Source: Alcaligenes endophyticus
GTDB taxonomy: Bacteria > Pseudomonadota > Gammaproteobacteria > Burkholderiales > Burkholderiaceae_B
NCBI RefSeq assembly: GCF_026344035.1
Contig: NZ_JAPKND010000003.1
Span: 124,001 to 188,000, forward strand
DNA: 64,000 nt
Reading direction: 5' to 3'
Shown: positions 7,725 to 16,201 of the stretch, piece after piece
Layout of the letters: each line of letters opens with the position of its first letter
Numbering within the stretch: position 1 is the first letter of the stretch
The notes under the pieces: generated by a model
Seen by the model: only the letters and a program-made list of their open reading frames with translations
Databases searched by the model: none
Told to the model about the DNA's origin: nothing
Made by a program: the position numbers and the translations under genes

Positions 7725-8663
7725 CTAGGGTAAACGTGACGCCCATTCAGGTAGTTCAAATTCACTTAATAAAGCATTTAAAAAACTTTCCGCTAGCGTA
7801 GACATAGGCCGTAACGTCGGCACAATAATGGATAACTGATAGAGCAAGGTGGGCTTGAACGGCAAGAACACCACAGACGCTGACTGATCAATTTCCTGAA
7901 ACGACTCGGCATTAAGGCGATCTACGATGGCGTAGCATAATTGTTCGCGTACCAAACCGAATCCTGCCCACCACAAGCTCACTTCATAACAAGGATTAAA
8001 CGTCGCTCCAGCACGTTCAAAAATACGCCTTTGCTCTTGAGCCAATGGATGCTGCGGCTCTAGGGTAACGGCTGGCAAACCATCTAGATCCTGCGGCGTA
8101 ATGCTATCTTTACTCGCCAATGGATGCCGAGTAGAAATCGCGCAATAGCACTCGACATCCAAAGGTGTCGTCTGGTAGTTGGGCGATGCAGGGGCATGCT
8201 CAACCAGACCAAAATCCAAACGCTACAACGACACTTTTCTTTGTATTAACGTGGAGTTAGTCGCTAGCAGTTTCAGGCGCACGTTCGGCCGGCTCGCTAA
8301 AAACTGACGAAATAAGCGCGGTAAAAACACATACGATGGGCCGGGCGGCTTACCAATTTCTAGTTGACCCACGTCCAGGCCTTGTAGTCGCAGCATTGCC
8401 TCCCACAAGGTGTCCAGATGACTTAGCGTGCTGGCCACTTCATCAAACAAGTATTTAGCCTCGGTGGTAATGGTTAAACGACCCTCATGACGACGAAATA
8501 AAGCATACCCTATCTGCTTTTCTAATGCGGCAATCTGCTTACTCATAGCCGGTAGTGTCAACTTAAGCATTTCAGCTGCCGCCGATGCTGTGCCCGCCAC
8601 ACCTATTGCATAGAAAGCCTCCAGATACCGCCTGTTTATGCGACGTCGACCGCGTGAGCTCAA
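7725..8663 (-). pseudogene. LysR family transcriptional regulator split by an in-frame TAG
   Basis: The full span codes for about 312 residues, normal for LysR regulators. The N-terminal winged helix-turn-helix is present (FYAIGVAGTASAAAEMLKLT, then SKQIAALEKQIGYALFRR). After LIQRKVSL a TAG codon (complement of 8223-8225) interrupts, and the same frame then continues with RLDFGLVEHA through the effector-binding domain to its natural stop at 7725. Only one base change is needed to restore it (for example CAG to TAG). It is transcribed away from the TPP enzyme at 8986, the usual divergent arrangement for LysR regulator and target, and it also lies upstream of the wrecked ureohydrolase. A DNA-binding fragment of about 146 residues could still be made. 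Confidence 0.88.
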
Positions 8664-8985
8664 ACTAGGTGAGGTATTCCTAATGCCGCTCTCTTTTATC
8701 TTGAAATAATTTTTATAGAAAGATGATAACGGTTAAGTGGAATCAAGCGATACAGGTGCAACATTCACTTAACCAAGCCAGAACGAAAAAATGTTCGACT
8801 CTCTGCGCTATCGCTATGGATAATGCACTCCACCATCGCCTATAGCGTATCACTCACAGGCCATCACTTCACTTTGATACCTCTTGCACAATAGTTAAAT
8901 ATAATTTAATGTATCTTATTTTAATTAACACAATCGGAACATAAGCAGCTCGCTTATTCGCCAATCACCATACACAGGGGAGCCT
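8664..8985. promoter_or_regulatory. Divergent intergenic region between the broken LysR gene and the TPP-Bug operon
   Basis: No gene is present. An inverted repeat GGTTAAGTG (8731-8739) / CACTTAACC (8766-8774) with a 26-base spacer lies near the LysR side. On the operon side a possible promoter is TTGCAC (8884-8889), a 17-base spacer and TAATGT (8907-8912). Overlapping it, TTAAATATAATTTAA at 8895-8909 is a perfect dyad that contains a T-N11-A core, the form expected for a LysR-type operator. GGGGAG sits just before the ATG at 8986. The promoter and operator are assignments by eye. Confidence 0.45.
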
Positions 8986-10590
8986 ATGCTCGGCGCACAA
9001 CTACTTACTCAGGCCTTGAAAAAGGCGGGTGTCACGACTGTTTTCAGTTTGTCCGGTAACCAGATTATGCCTGTGTACGATGCCTGTATCGATGCAGGGA
9101 TACGGATCATACATACTCGTCATGAAGGAGCTGCGGTGTATATGGCCGACGCCTGGGCACAGTTGACGGGTGAAATAGGGGTGGCGCTGATTGCTGGCGG
9201 TCCTGGTTTTGCAAATGGTATGTCCGCCTTGTTCTCAGCGAAGCACGCAGAAAGTCCAGTATTGCTTTTATCGGGGGATTCTCCGCTGAAACAAGATGGT
9301 TTGGGTGCGTTCCAAGAGCTGGACCAGTTAACCATGACACGCCCGTTGGTCAAACAGGGTTTGCGTCCTAGCACGGTGATGGAAATTGCAGAATTTACCG
9401 CACAGTTAATTCAACTGGCTCACTCGGGACGGGCAGGTCCGGTGCATTTGGCTTTGCCCTTTGATTTGCTGGAGACACAGAGCGGTCACACTGAGCTGCC
9501 CGCTTTGCCAAGTTTTGAGCGAGATCTGACACGTCCGGATGTCTCTGAGTTGGTGACTCTGTTACAACAAGCGAAAAGACCGGTCATTGTGACTGGACCA
9601 CAATGCAATGGCAGCCGTGCCGCCGCTACGCTAGCAACATTGCGTCACGCAACTGGCCTGCCGGTTATACCTATGGAAAGCCCCCGCGGCTTTAAAGACC
9701 CGTCTTTGGGGCAGGTCAAGCAGGTCATTCAGGAAGCCGATGTAGTGGTGCTGGTGGGGAAGAAAATTGACTTCACACTGGATTTTGGGCGCTCTAGCTC
9801 GTTTGCTACGGATGTGGCACTGGCTGTGGTTGACCCGGAAGAGGCCGTACTGACTCTGGCCAAGCAACAATTTGCCGACCGCCTGCGTTATACGCAGCAG
9901 GCACATGCCCAAGATACCTTAACAGCATTGAGCACCTCGCTCACGCACCAAGCACACCAGCAAGCTTGGGCCGAGCTTGTCGCGCAACGCTTGGTTGAGC
10001 GCCCCGAGCAAAGCGACACCGCCACCAACGGTGAAATGCTAAGCCCGCGTGAGGTGTGTGCGGATATTCAAGCGCTACTGGATCGCGATCCAAACGCCAT
10101 CCTGATCTCCGACGGAGGAGAGTTTGGGCAATGGATACAGGCTTTTTGCCAGGCCCCAAAACGCGTTATTAACGGAGTTTCTGGCGCTATTGGCGGCGGG
10201 CTGTCCTACGCTATTGCCGCGAAAATCGCTTACCCGAATTCCACGGTTATTGCGGCCATGGGTGACGGTACCGTCGGTTTTCATTTATCTGAGTTTGATA
10301 CGGCCACACGAGAAAATGCGGCGTTTATCGCTGTGATAGGCAATGATCACCGCTGGAATGCAGAGCACTTAATACAACTACGCAATTACGGACCGGAACG
10401 ACTCATAGGCTGTGAGTTGAATCCGGACGCGAAGTACGAGGGCGCCGCACAGGCACTGGGCGGCTTAGGATTTAATGTCACTACGAAACAGGAACTAAGC
10501 AAAGCGCTTGCAAGCGCAGTGAATCATACACAACCTGCCTGTATCAACGTGCATATAAAAGGGGCGCCAGCGCCCGAATATCTAACGTAG
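8986..10590 (+). CDS. Thiamine diphosphate-binding enzyme (ALS/POX superfamily), second copy
   Basis: 534 residues with PYR, central and PP domains. The activating Glu is E47 in RHEGAAVYMADAWA. The Mg/TPP motif starts at GDG (426-428) and closes with N453 in GNDH. The superfamily decarboxylates or condenses 2-oxo acids (acetolactate synthase, oxalyl-CoA decarboxylase, sulfopyruvate decarboxylase and relatives); nothing visible fixes the substrate. It is not a close duplicate of the TPP enzyme at 1526-3208: lengths and most motifs differ. A Bug receptor follows 46 bases downstream, and a LysR gene, now broken, faces it from the left. The ATG at 8986 has a good GGGGAG site. Confidence 0.85.
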   Translation: MLGAQLLTQALKKAGVTTVFSLSGNQIMPVYDACIDAGIRIIHTRHEGAAVYMADAWAQLTGEIGVALIAGGPGFANGMSALFSAKHAESPVLLLSGDSPLKQDGLGAFQELDQLTMTRPLVKQGLRPSTVMEIAEFTAQLIQLAHSGRAGPVHLALPFDLLETQSGHTELPALPSFERDLTRPDVSELVTLLQQAKRPVIVTGPQCNGSRAAATLATLRHATGLPVIPMESPRGFKDPSLGQVKQVIQEADVVVLVGKKIDFTLDFGRSSSFATDVALAVVDPEEAVLTLAKQQFADRLRYTQQAHAQDTLTALSTSLTHQAHQQAWAELVAQRLVERPEQSDTATNGEMLSPREVCADIQALLDRDPNAILISDGGEFGQWIQAFCQAPKRVINGVSGAIGGGLSYAIAAKIAYPNSTVIAAMGDGTVGFHLSEFDTATRENAAFIAVIGNDHRWNAEHLIQLRNYGPERLIGCELNPDAKYEGAAQALGGLGFNVTTKQELSKALASAVNHTQPACINVHIKGAPAPEYLT

Positions 10591-10636
10591 CACTTGATAA
10601 GCATCAGCAAGACTGATGCAGCCAAAGGAGAAGACA

Positions 10637-11650
10637 ATGTCGAATGACAATAAAAAAACGAGTCTGCAACGCACCTTTTATAGCACTACAGCCATGGGGC
10701 TACTAGGTTTGCTGCTGACCACGCCAATAAGCATGGCGGCACAATACCCTGATCGCCCTATTAACCTGATTGTGCCTTACACCGCGGGCGGCGATGCGGA
10801 TATGGCCGCCAGAATTGTCTCAAAGGAGCTCGGCAGCGTAGTGGGCCAACCCATTGTGGTGCAAAACAAAGGGGGTGCGGGGGGGCAGATTGGCTCTGTT
10901 TATGTACACAAAGCAGATCCGGATGGCTACACCTTGCTACTGGGCCGTGTGGGATCACAAGCCATCCTGCCTGCTTTGCTGAAGAAAAAGCAGTATGAAT
11001 GGGACGATTTTACCGTTTTGGGTATTCTCGATATCAACCCCATGGTCTGTGTTGTAAACGCCGACTCGCCTCATACCACGTTAAAGGGCTTATTGGAGCA
11101 CATGAAGGCTAACCCCAATGTGCTGTCCTACAGCACAACGGGTTCGGCCACATCGTTGAACCTGGCAGCGCAAACACTGTTTGCCTCGGCTGGTCTGCCT
11201 AAAGACATTGCCACTGAAATTCCGTACAAAGGTGGTGGTGAAGCCACGGCAGCGGTGTTAGCCAATGACGTAGCATTTAGCTGTAATAACCTCGCTTCGC
11301 TACTGGGAAATATTACGGCTGGACGCCTCAGAGCATTGGTGACGACATCGCCAGAACGCCTAAAGGAATTACCGGATGTGCAAACAGCCCAAGAGGTAGG
11401 GCATCCCAAGCTACAAGACGTAAATGGATGGAGCGCAATTTATGGCCCCAAAAACATGTCGCCAGAACTGGTCACATACTGGGAAAAACAGTTACAGTAT
11501 CTCCCTACACAGGAGTCCTGGCGCACGGCGGTAGAGCGAGCTGGAGCAATACCCAGAATGGTGACCGGTGCCAAAGCAGAAGACTTTATTAAAGCACAGT
11601 ACGAGTTTTACCTGAACTTGGGTCAGACGCTACAACTGGAAATCGACTAG
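10637..11650 (+). CDS. Bug family periplasmic receptor
   Basis: 337 residues from ATG 10637, preferred over an in-frame ATG at 10616 because AAAGGAG at 10624-10630 is 6 bases before it. The N-terminal signal peptide has a positive start, a hydrophobic core (AMGLLGLLLTTPISM) and probable cleavage after SMAA. Family motifs are YPDRPINLIVPYTAGGDADM, VQNKGGAGG and PYKGGGEATAAVLANDVAFS. It follows the TPP enzyme and is probably its operon partner, delivering the substrate. As with the other Bug proteins here, no TctAB permease is adjacent. Ligand unknown. Confidence 0.92.
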   Translation: MSNDNKKTSLQRTFYSTTAMGLLGLLLTTPISMAAQYPDRPINLIVPYTAGGDADMAARIVSKELGSVVGQPIVVQNKGGAGGQIGSVYVHKADPDGYTLLLGRVGSQAILPALLKKKQYEWDDFTVLGILDINPMVCVVNADSPHTTLKGLLEHMKANPNVLSYSTTGSATSLNLAAQTLFASAGLPKDIATEIPYKGGGEATAAVLANDVAFSCNNLASLLGNITAGRLRALVTTSPERLKELPDVQTAQEVGHPKLQDVNGWSAIYGPKNMSPELVTYWEKQLQYLPTQESWRTAVERAGAIPRMVTGAKAEDFIKAQYEFYLNLGQTLQLEID

Positions 11651-11697
11651 GCACAGCCCTAGCAAGTTTCATCAAGCGGTGAACAATACCCACAGGG

Positions 11698-12450
11698 CTA
11701 GAGCAACTTGGCTAGCACCTGTGGTGCCGTTGCGATAAGCAAAGTAATACTGGAGCTCAAAAGCAACGATAACACAATCAACCTGAAGGTTTTATCACTA
11801 AAGCGTTGATACATGCGCAGCCCGAGTAAGGTCGGCAAAATAATGCATGGAGTCACGACAGCGATAATTTTGACTGTCTGTGGTTGGATCAAGCCCAACA
11901 GGACAAACGATGCAAAGGTGATGATATGCATCAACAAGTTGAACATCTGAAATACAGAGCGCTGTTGATCTTTTTGCCAACCCCTGAGGCTGCACCACAA
12001 CGTCGGGAGGGCTCCAGGAATTCCTCCGACGCCCCCCGCCACACCGCCTATCCAACCAGCTACCCCATCGGCAAAGCGCCCACCCCAGCTTATCTTGTGT
12101 ATATGCTTAATAAATAACATGATAAAGCAGTAAACAAACAACAAGGCGCCTAAGCCAAACTTGAAAAGCAAGGGGTCTATGAGACTCAGCAACCATAAGC
12201 CTAGAGGAATACCCAACACTCCGCCAATCAGAAACGGGCCAGCACGTGCAATATCCATGTGCTGCCTTAAAGAGCCAGTTGCCAGCAATTGACCTACAAG
12301 AGATCCAAAGACGACGGTGGGCACGGCGGCTTCAGGCTCCAACACCCAAGACCAGATTGCCAACGATGCTAGGCCGAAACCGAAACCGGATAAACCCTGT
12401 ACAAAACCGGCAATCACCCCGCCGACCACGATAACGACCCAATACTCCAT
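11698..12450 (-). CDS. TauE/SafE family membrane transporter
   Basis: 250 residues, almost all hydrophobic, with about eight membrane segments. The opening YWVVIVVGGVIAGFVQGLSG is the first of the two glycine-rich repeats typical of TauE/SafE (DUF81) proteins, and a second repeat appears as GVAGWIGGVAGGVGGIPGA around 130-150. The family moves organic acids and sulfur-containing anions, usually outward, although uptake roles are also proposed. It is the last gene of the leftward cluster holding the SDH-like complex, fumarase, LysR and Bug, 69 bases after the Bug gene. It converges with the Bug gene ending at 11650. The substrate is presumably a carboxylate of that pathway (inference). Confidence 0.85.
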   Translation of the reverse strand: MEYWVVIVVGGVIAGFVQGLSGFGFGLASLAIWSWVLEPEAAVPTVVFGSLVGQLLATGSLRQHMDIARAGPFLIGGVLGIPLGLWLLSLIDPLLFKFGLGALLFVYCFIMLFIKHIHKISWGGRFADGVAGWIGGVAGGVGGIPGALPTLWCSLRGWQKDQQRSVFQMFNLLMHIITFASFVLLGLIQPQTVKIIAVVTPCIILPTLLGLRMYQRFSDKTFRLIVLSLLLSSSITLLIATAPQVLAKLL

Positions 12451-12519
12451 CGGTATTCCTAATCCACTACCGTGAACATGCTAGGGGACTGCCTAAGCTA
12501 ACCACAATGTCCCTGTAAT

Positions 12520-13533
12520 TTAGTTATTTATGGTGATGTTGCGCTCTTGGATAACTTGCTTCCACTGCGCCGACTCACGAGTAATTTGCTCTTTAAACTC
12601 GGCAGGGCTATTCGCCAGCCCCCACATGCCCAGTTCCGCCAATTTTTTACTATTTTCTTCCTCTACTAACACTTCTTCAACATGTGTACGGACTTTATCC
12701 ACGATAGCTGCGTCGGTACCCGCTGGAGCGAGTAGCCCAAACCAGCCATAGTTCACAAAACCATCCACTCCGAATTGTTTAGCGGTGGGGACATCAGGCA
12801 ACATATCAGTCGGCTCATCGCTGGCGACCGCCAAGATACGAATACGTCGACTGCTTAACGGTGAAAAGGCAGCGCCAATATTTCCAACCACCGCATCAAT
12901 CTGACCCGCCATCAAGTCGGCAAACGCGGCAGATTCGCCCCGATAAGGAATATGCGACAGCTCTATGTCAGCGGCATATTGGAAATTTTCACCTGCTAAA
13001 TGCCCTTGAGAGCCCACGCCTGCCGAACCAATTGTGTACTTGCCTGGGTCAGCTTTGGCTGATTGTATGAATTCAGCCAGATCGGCACTTTTGACGCTTT
13101 CAGATACCGCCACGACCATGGGGCCTACGGCAACATTGGTAATTGGCGCAAAATCAGTCTCTACATTAAAGGCTAAGTTATTGTAAAGGTGGGGGTTAAC
13201 CGTTAGATTTGCACCGGATGCCATTAATAAGGTATAGCCGTCAGGCTTAGCACTGGCGACTAGGCCGGTTCCTATATTGCCACCAGCACCGGTTTTGTTT
13301 TCTACTACAACACTTTGACCCCATTTTTTACTCAGGGCGTAGCTGAGTTGTCGCGCCACAATATCTGTCGCGCCGCCCGCCGAAAATGGTACGATTATGG
13401 TCACGGGGCGCTCTGGCCAACTCACGGCTGCCGCTGGGCCCGCAAAAGCTACGGCAAGCAGTGAAACAGTGACGCCCCCCCTTTTTATTATGCCTTTAAT
13501 TGCCTGAGCAGCAGCTTGACTCCTCATCAGCAT
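12520..13533 (-). CDS. Bug family periplasmic receptor in the SDH/fumarase-like cluster
   Basis: 337 residues from ATG 13533, selected because AGGAG (complement of about 13541-13545) precedes it; a longer frame up to 13569 lacks a site. The signal peptide (KGIIKRGGVTVSLLAVAFAG, then PAAAVSW) leads into the Bug motifs WPERPVTIIVPFSAGGATDI, VENKTGAGGNIG and IPYRGESAAFADLMAGQID. It follows the LysR gene and precedes TauE/SafE, all leftward. It is most likely the receptor for the dicarboxylate processed by the SDH-like and fumarase genes. Ligand not determinable from sequence. Confidence 0.92.
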   Translation of the reverse strand: MLMRSQAAAQAIKGIIKRGGVTVSLLAVAFAGPAAAVSWPERPVTIIVPFSAGGATDIVARQLSYALSKKWGQSVVVENKTGAGGNIGTGLVASAKPDGYTLLMASGANLTVNPHLYNNLAFNVETDFAPITNVAVGPMVVAVSESVKSADLAEFIQSAKADPGKYTIGSAGVGSQGHLAGENFQYAADIELSHIPYRGESAAFADLMAGQIDAVVGNIGAAFSPLSSRRIRILAVASDEPTDMLPDVPTAKQFGVDGFVNYGWFGLLAPAGTDAAIVDKVRTHVEEVLVEEENSKKLAELGMWGLANSPAEFKEQITRESAQWKQVIQERNITINN

Positions 13534-13651
13534 GTCTTGTCTCCTTTTTTTGTACGTATTTGCCATCAATACCTGCTTTAAAAGCAGCTAAATACTCTCA
13601 GTCTGAGTCTCTAGGTCCTTGTCCACCCTCCTTTTTATGCCATGGCTCTTG

Positions 13652-14542
13652 TTATTTTCCTTGTAAGAGCTCAATTTCCTGGGCAGCCTCTTTTAAGGCA
13701 TGCAATAACAAATGCGCGAACTGTATGCGCGGATTATTACGCAGTATGAGCAGGCCCAAACGCCGGCTAATAGGCGGATCACCGAATGGAATTTTGCGTA
13801 TAGAGTCTGTTTGTTTTTGCAAAAACCCGCGGTCCGGTACCACCGATACTCCCAATCCATTCGCTACCATGGCGATCACCCCTTCTATGGTGTCGATTTC
13901 CATGGTGGAGTTCACGTTAATCTCGCGCTTGCGAAACTCGTTTTGCACCATGCGCGCTACGTGTGCCAAGCGGTTAAAGCGCACATAGGGGTTGTTTTGC
14001 AAAATTTCGTATTCGCTGTTGCCACTGACCGAGGTGTGCGTAATTAGCACCAGACGCTCATCCAGAACTGGCAAAAACTCCAGTTCGGGACGCTCCACCT
14101 CAGGTTCCGACACCACGGCCGCATCCAGCTCGCCACGCAGCACCGCCATTTCCAGCTCGTGGGTAAGACCCGAAGTAAGGCGTATCTCGATCTCCTGGTC
14201 CTGCTCTTGCAACAGACGTAAGGCCACGGGCAAAATGCCCGACACTGCGGTATGTACCGCCCCCAGCTTGAGTATGGCACCGGTAGTGTCCCGCTTCAGG
14301 TAGTCGCTAAGGCTTTCCCAGTGCGCAATCAGCTCACGTGCACGCTTTGTCAGGTACAAACCTTTCTCGGTTAGCACAGGCGGGCGCCGGCTACGGTCGA
14401 AGATTTTAATTCCCAACTCGTCCTCTAGTGCGCTCATTTGCATGCTAACAGCAGGCAGAGAAATACCCAGCGACTTGGCGGCTTCGGCAAAACTACCTCT
14501 ATCAGCGATAGCGACCAGGGTGTATAGGCTTTTTACGTCCAT
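13652..14542 (-). CDS. LysR family transcriptional regulator
   Basis: 296 residues, intact. The N-terminal winged helix-turn-helix is MDVKSLYTLVAIADRGSFAE, then AAKSLGISLPAVSMQMSALE, ending in the conserved LGIKIFDRSRR. The remaining part is the periplasmic-binding-protein-like effector domain. It starts 12 bases after the fumarase beta-subunit gene and is followed by Bug and TauE/SafE, so it sits inside the cluster it probably controls and is not divergent from it, which is less common for LysR regulators. The inducer is likely the dicarboxylate substrate or an intermediate (inference). Confidence 0.93.
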   Translation of the reverse strand: MDVKSLYTLVAIADRGSFAEAAKSLGISLPAVSMQMSALEDELGIKIFDRSRRPPVLTEKGLYLTKRARELIAHWESLSDYLKRDTTGAILKLGAVHTAVSGILPVALRLLQEQDQEIEIRLTSGLTHELEMAVLRGELDAAVVSEPEVERPELEFLPVLDERLVLITHTSVSGNSEYEILQNNPYVRFNRLAHVARMVQNEFRKREINVNSTMEIDTIEGVIAMVANGLGVSVVPDRGFLQKQTDSIRKIPFGDPPISRRLGLLILRNNPRIQFAHLLLHALKEAAQEIELLQGK

Positions 14543-14554
14543 TATTTACTGTGC

Positions 14555-15217
14555 TCACATAACTTCGTCTTTCCGGTTATTGGTTTCACCATAGCGATGC
14601 AAAGCAGGAGGTTTGAGCCCAGCGTATAATTTTTCGATGTTTTGATTGATCTGCTCGCCATGCTCATGAAACAAAGAGCGGCCGGCCAAATCACTTTCAA
14701 CAATAAAAGGACCGAAGTTTTCGACCTCGAATAACCACATTGCCTGCGCAATACCAAGTTCGTCCAGCCAGAAGACATCGCGAACCTTGGTCACCCCACG
14801 CCCTAGTAAGGCACCGGTTCCATAACCGACGGTTGTTAAATAAATGGCTCCGTTAGGCACCATGATCTTTGCGTAGTCATCATAAGGCATGCCGCCTTTA
14901 CCAATTACGATTTTGGTGCCGGTTTTTTTCAGCCACTGATCCATCCATTTGGCAAAACGGAAGCTGGCTGTGGCTGTTACCGCACCCACACGATAATCGC
15001 CATTGTCCTCGGGTGCTACGGCCGGCGAGCAATGAAAGTTCACATTGCTGATTGCAGAGAAGTCCTCTAGGGGTAAGGTGACATCGTCTTCGATGACTTT
15101 TTTGTAAATTCCTTCTCGCGCAGTATAAACAGTGCCATTTAGATAAACAATAGAACCTATTTCTAACTGGGCGAGCTGCTCGTCTGTAACGGGTAAGTTC
15201 AGATGTACTTCTTTCAT
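14555..15217 (-). CDS. Class I fumarase / tartrate dehydratase, beta subunit
   Basis: 220 residues from ATG 15217, which overlaps the TGA of the alpha-subunit gene (ATGA) and has GGAGG upstream; a longer frame to 15238 would overlap the alpha gene further. It matches the Fe-S hydro-lyase C-terminal domain: LEIGSIVYLNGTVYTAREG near the N-terminus, then KWMDQWLKKTG, GKGGM and LTTVGYGTGALLGRGVTKV. In the two-subunit class I enzymes this subunit completes the active site for reversible hydration of fumarate, L-tartrate or mesaconate. The pairing with an SDH-like complex suggests that an unsaturated dicarboxylate produced by that complex is hydrated here. Confidence 0.9.
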   Translation of the reverse strand: MKEVHLNLPVTDEQLAQLEIGSIVYLNGTVYTAREGIYKKVIEDDVTLPLEDFSAISNVNFHCSPAVAPEDNGDYRVGAVTATASFRFAKWMDQWLKKTGTKIVIGKGGMPYDDYAKIMVPNGAIYLTTVGYGTGALLGRGVTKVRDVFWLDELGIAQAMWLFEVENFGPFIVESDLAGRSLFHEHGEQINQNIEKLYAGLKPPALHRYGETNNRKDEVM

Positions 15218-16167
15218 GCCAGTGCCTCCGTTTGCCACTCCACATCTTCACGACGCATGTACGGTGTAAACCATTCTGGGTTGGTGCGATATTCAATTCT
15301 GCCATCAGCATAAATACGTGCGGTGCAGCGGCGCGATGACAGGCAGAACGTGTGAATACTGACCGGCATGCCTCCCGTGTGTGTGTAGCCCACCTCAATA
15401 TGACAATCGACCACCATGGAACTACCTACGTAGCCCATGGCACCCATGCCGATGGAGTTTCCTAATTCTTTCAGTTCATCTTCCAGTTCGGCAATTTTTT
15501 CGTCGGGGTGACGGTCGCCCACTACACGTAAGCAGGCAGCTTGTTTGCCCAGTTGCATACATGTGTCTTTCGAGCCACCAATACCAATGCCTACGATAGC
15601 CGGCTGACAGGCCAAACCACGCTTGCCATAGGCGATCAAGCCATCCAGCACAAAGCGCTTAATGCCATCAATGCCATCACCTGGAAACAGCATGCGGTAA
15701 TCAGTGCCAAATAGCCCACCCTTGTGCACAGTGGTGATTTCTATCCAGTCTGCATCTGGCTCGAACGACCACTCAATTTCAGGTGCGTTAATACCGACGT
15801 TATTGTTATGGTCGGTACGCCACAAGGGATGCACACGGTTGGGACGCAGCGGAATGTCGTGCGTGGCTTTGGCTGTGGCGATGCGCAAGGCGCGCTCTAC
15901 CCCCACAAATCCGGACTCCAGGCGCGCATTATTTCCCATTTTTACGTAGTAGCGCGGCAGACCGGAGTCCGCACACATGGGACGTCTATCCTGGGTGGCT
16001 GCATCCCAGTTATCAACCATGGCTTTGAGCACGAAGCATGGCAGCGCACCGGTCTCTGTCTTGCGTGCGGCCTCGATACCGGTACGGTAATCTTCGGGGA
16101 TGTCGATCGCCGCACGGTGCATGATTTCTGATGCGGCGGCCTGGATACGAGAAATTGGAATTTCCAT
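15214..16167 (-). CDS. Class I fumarase / tartrate dehydratase, alpha subunit (Fe-S)
   Basis: 317 residues from ATG 16167, with AGGAG just upstream (complement of about 16173-16187). It carries the [4Fe-4S] cluster of oxygen-sensitive class I hydro-lyases. The likely ligands are the Cys in MCADSGLPRYYVKMGN, in IGGSKDTCMQLGKQA, and in the C-terminal HTFCLSSRRC segment. It is somewhat longer than the typical L-tartrate dehydratase TtdA. Fumarase, mesaconase and tartrate dehydratase cannot be told apart by eye. It follows the flavoprotein gene by 34 bases in the leftward operon. Confidence 0.9.
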   Translation of the reverse strand: MEIPISRIQAAASEIMHRAAIDIPEDYRTGIEAARKTETGALPCFVLKAMVDNWDAATQDRRPMCADSGLPRYYVKMGNNARLESGFVGVERALRIATAKATHDIPLRPNRVHPLWRTDHNNNVGINAPEIEWSFEPDADWIEITTVHKGGLFGTDYRMLFPGDGIDGIKRFVLDGLIAYGKRGLACQPAIVGIGIGGSKDTCMQLGKQAACLRVVGDRHPDEKIAELEDELKELGNSIGMGAMGYVGSSMVVDCHIEVGYTHTGGMPVSIHTFCLSSRRCTARIYADGRIEYRTNPEWFTPYMRREDVEWQTEALA

Positions 16168-16201
16168 GGGTATCTCCTGCGTATTGTCTTGTAATGTCAA
16201 A

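Noticed and set aside
13652-14542. Whether the LysR gene in the SDH-like cluster is also broken
   Set aside because: It reads through 296 codons without interruption and has both domains, unlike the LysR at 7725-8663.
15704-16131. Two open frames (81 and 135 residues) on the plus strand opposite the fumarase alpha gene
   Set aside because: They are shadows of a well-supported gene with clear Fe-S motifs on the other strand.
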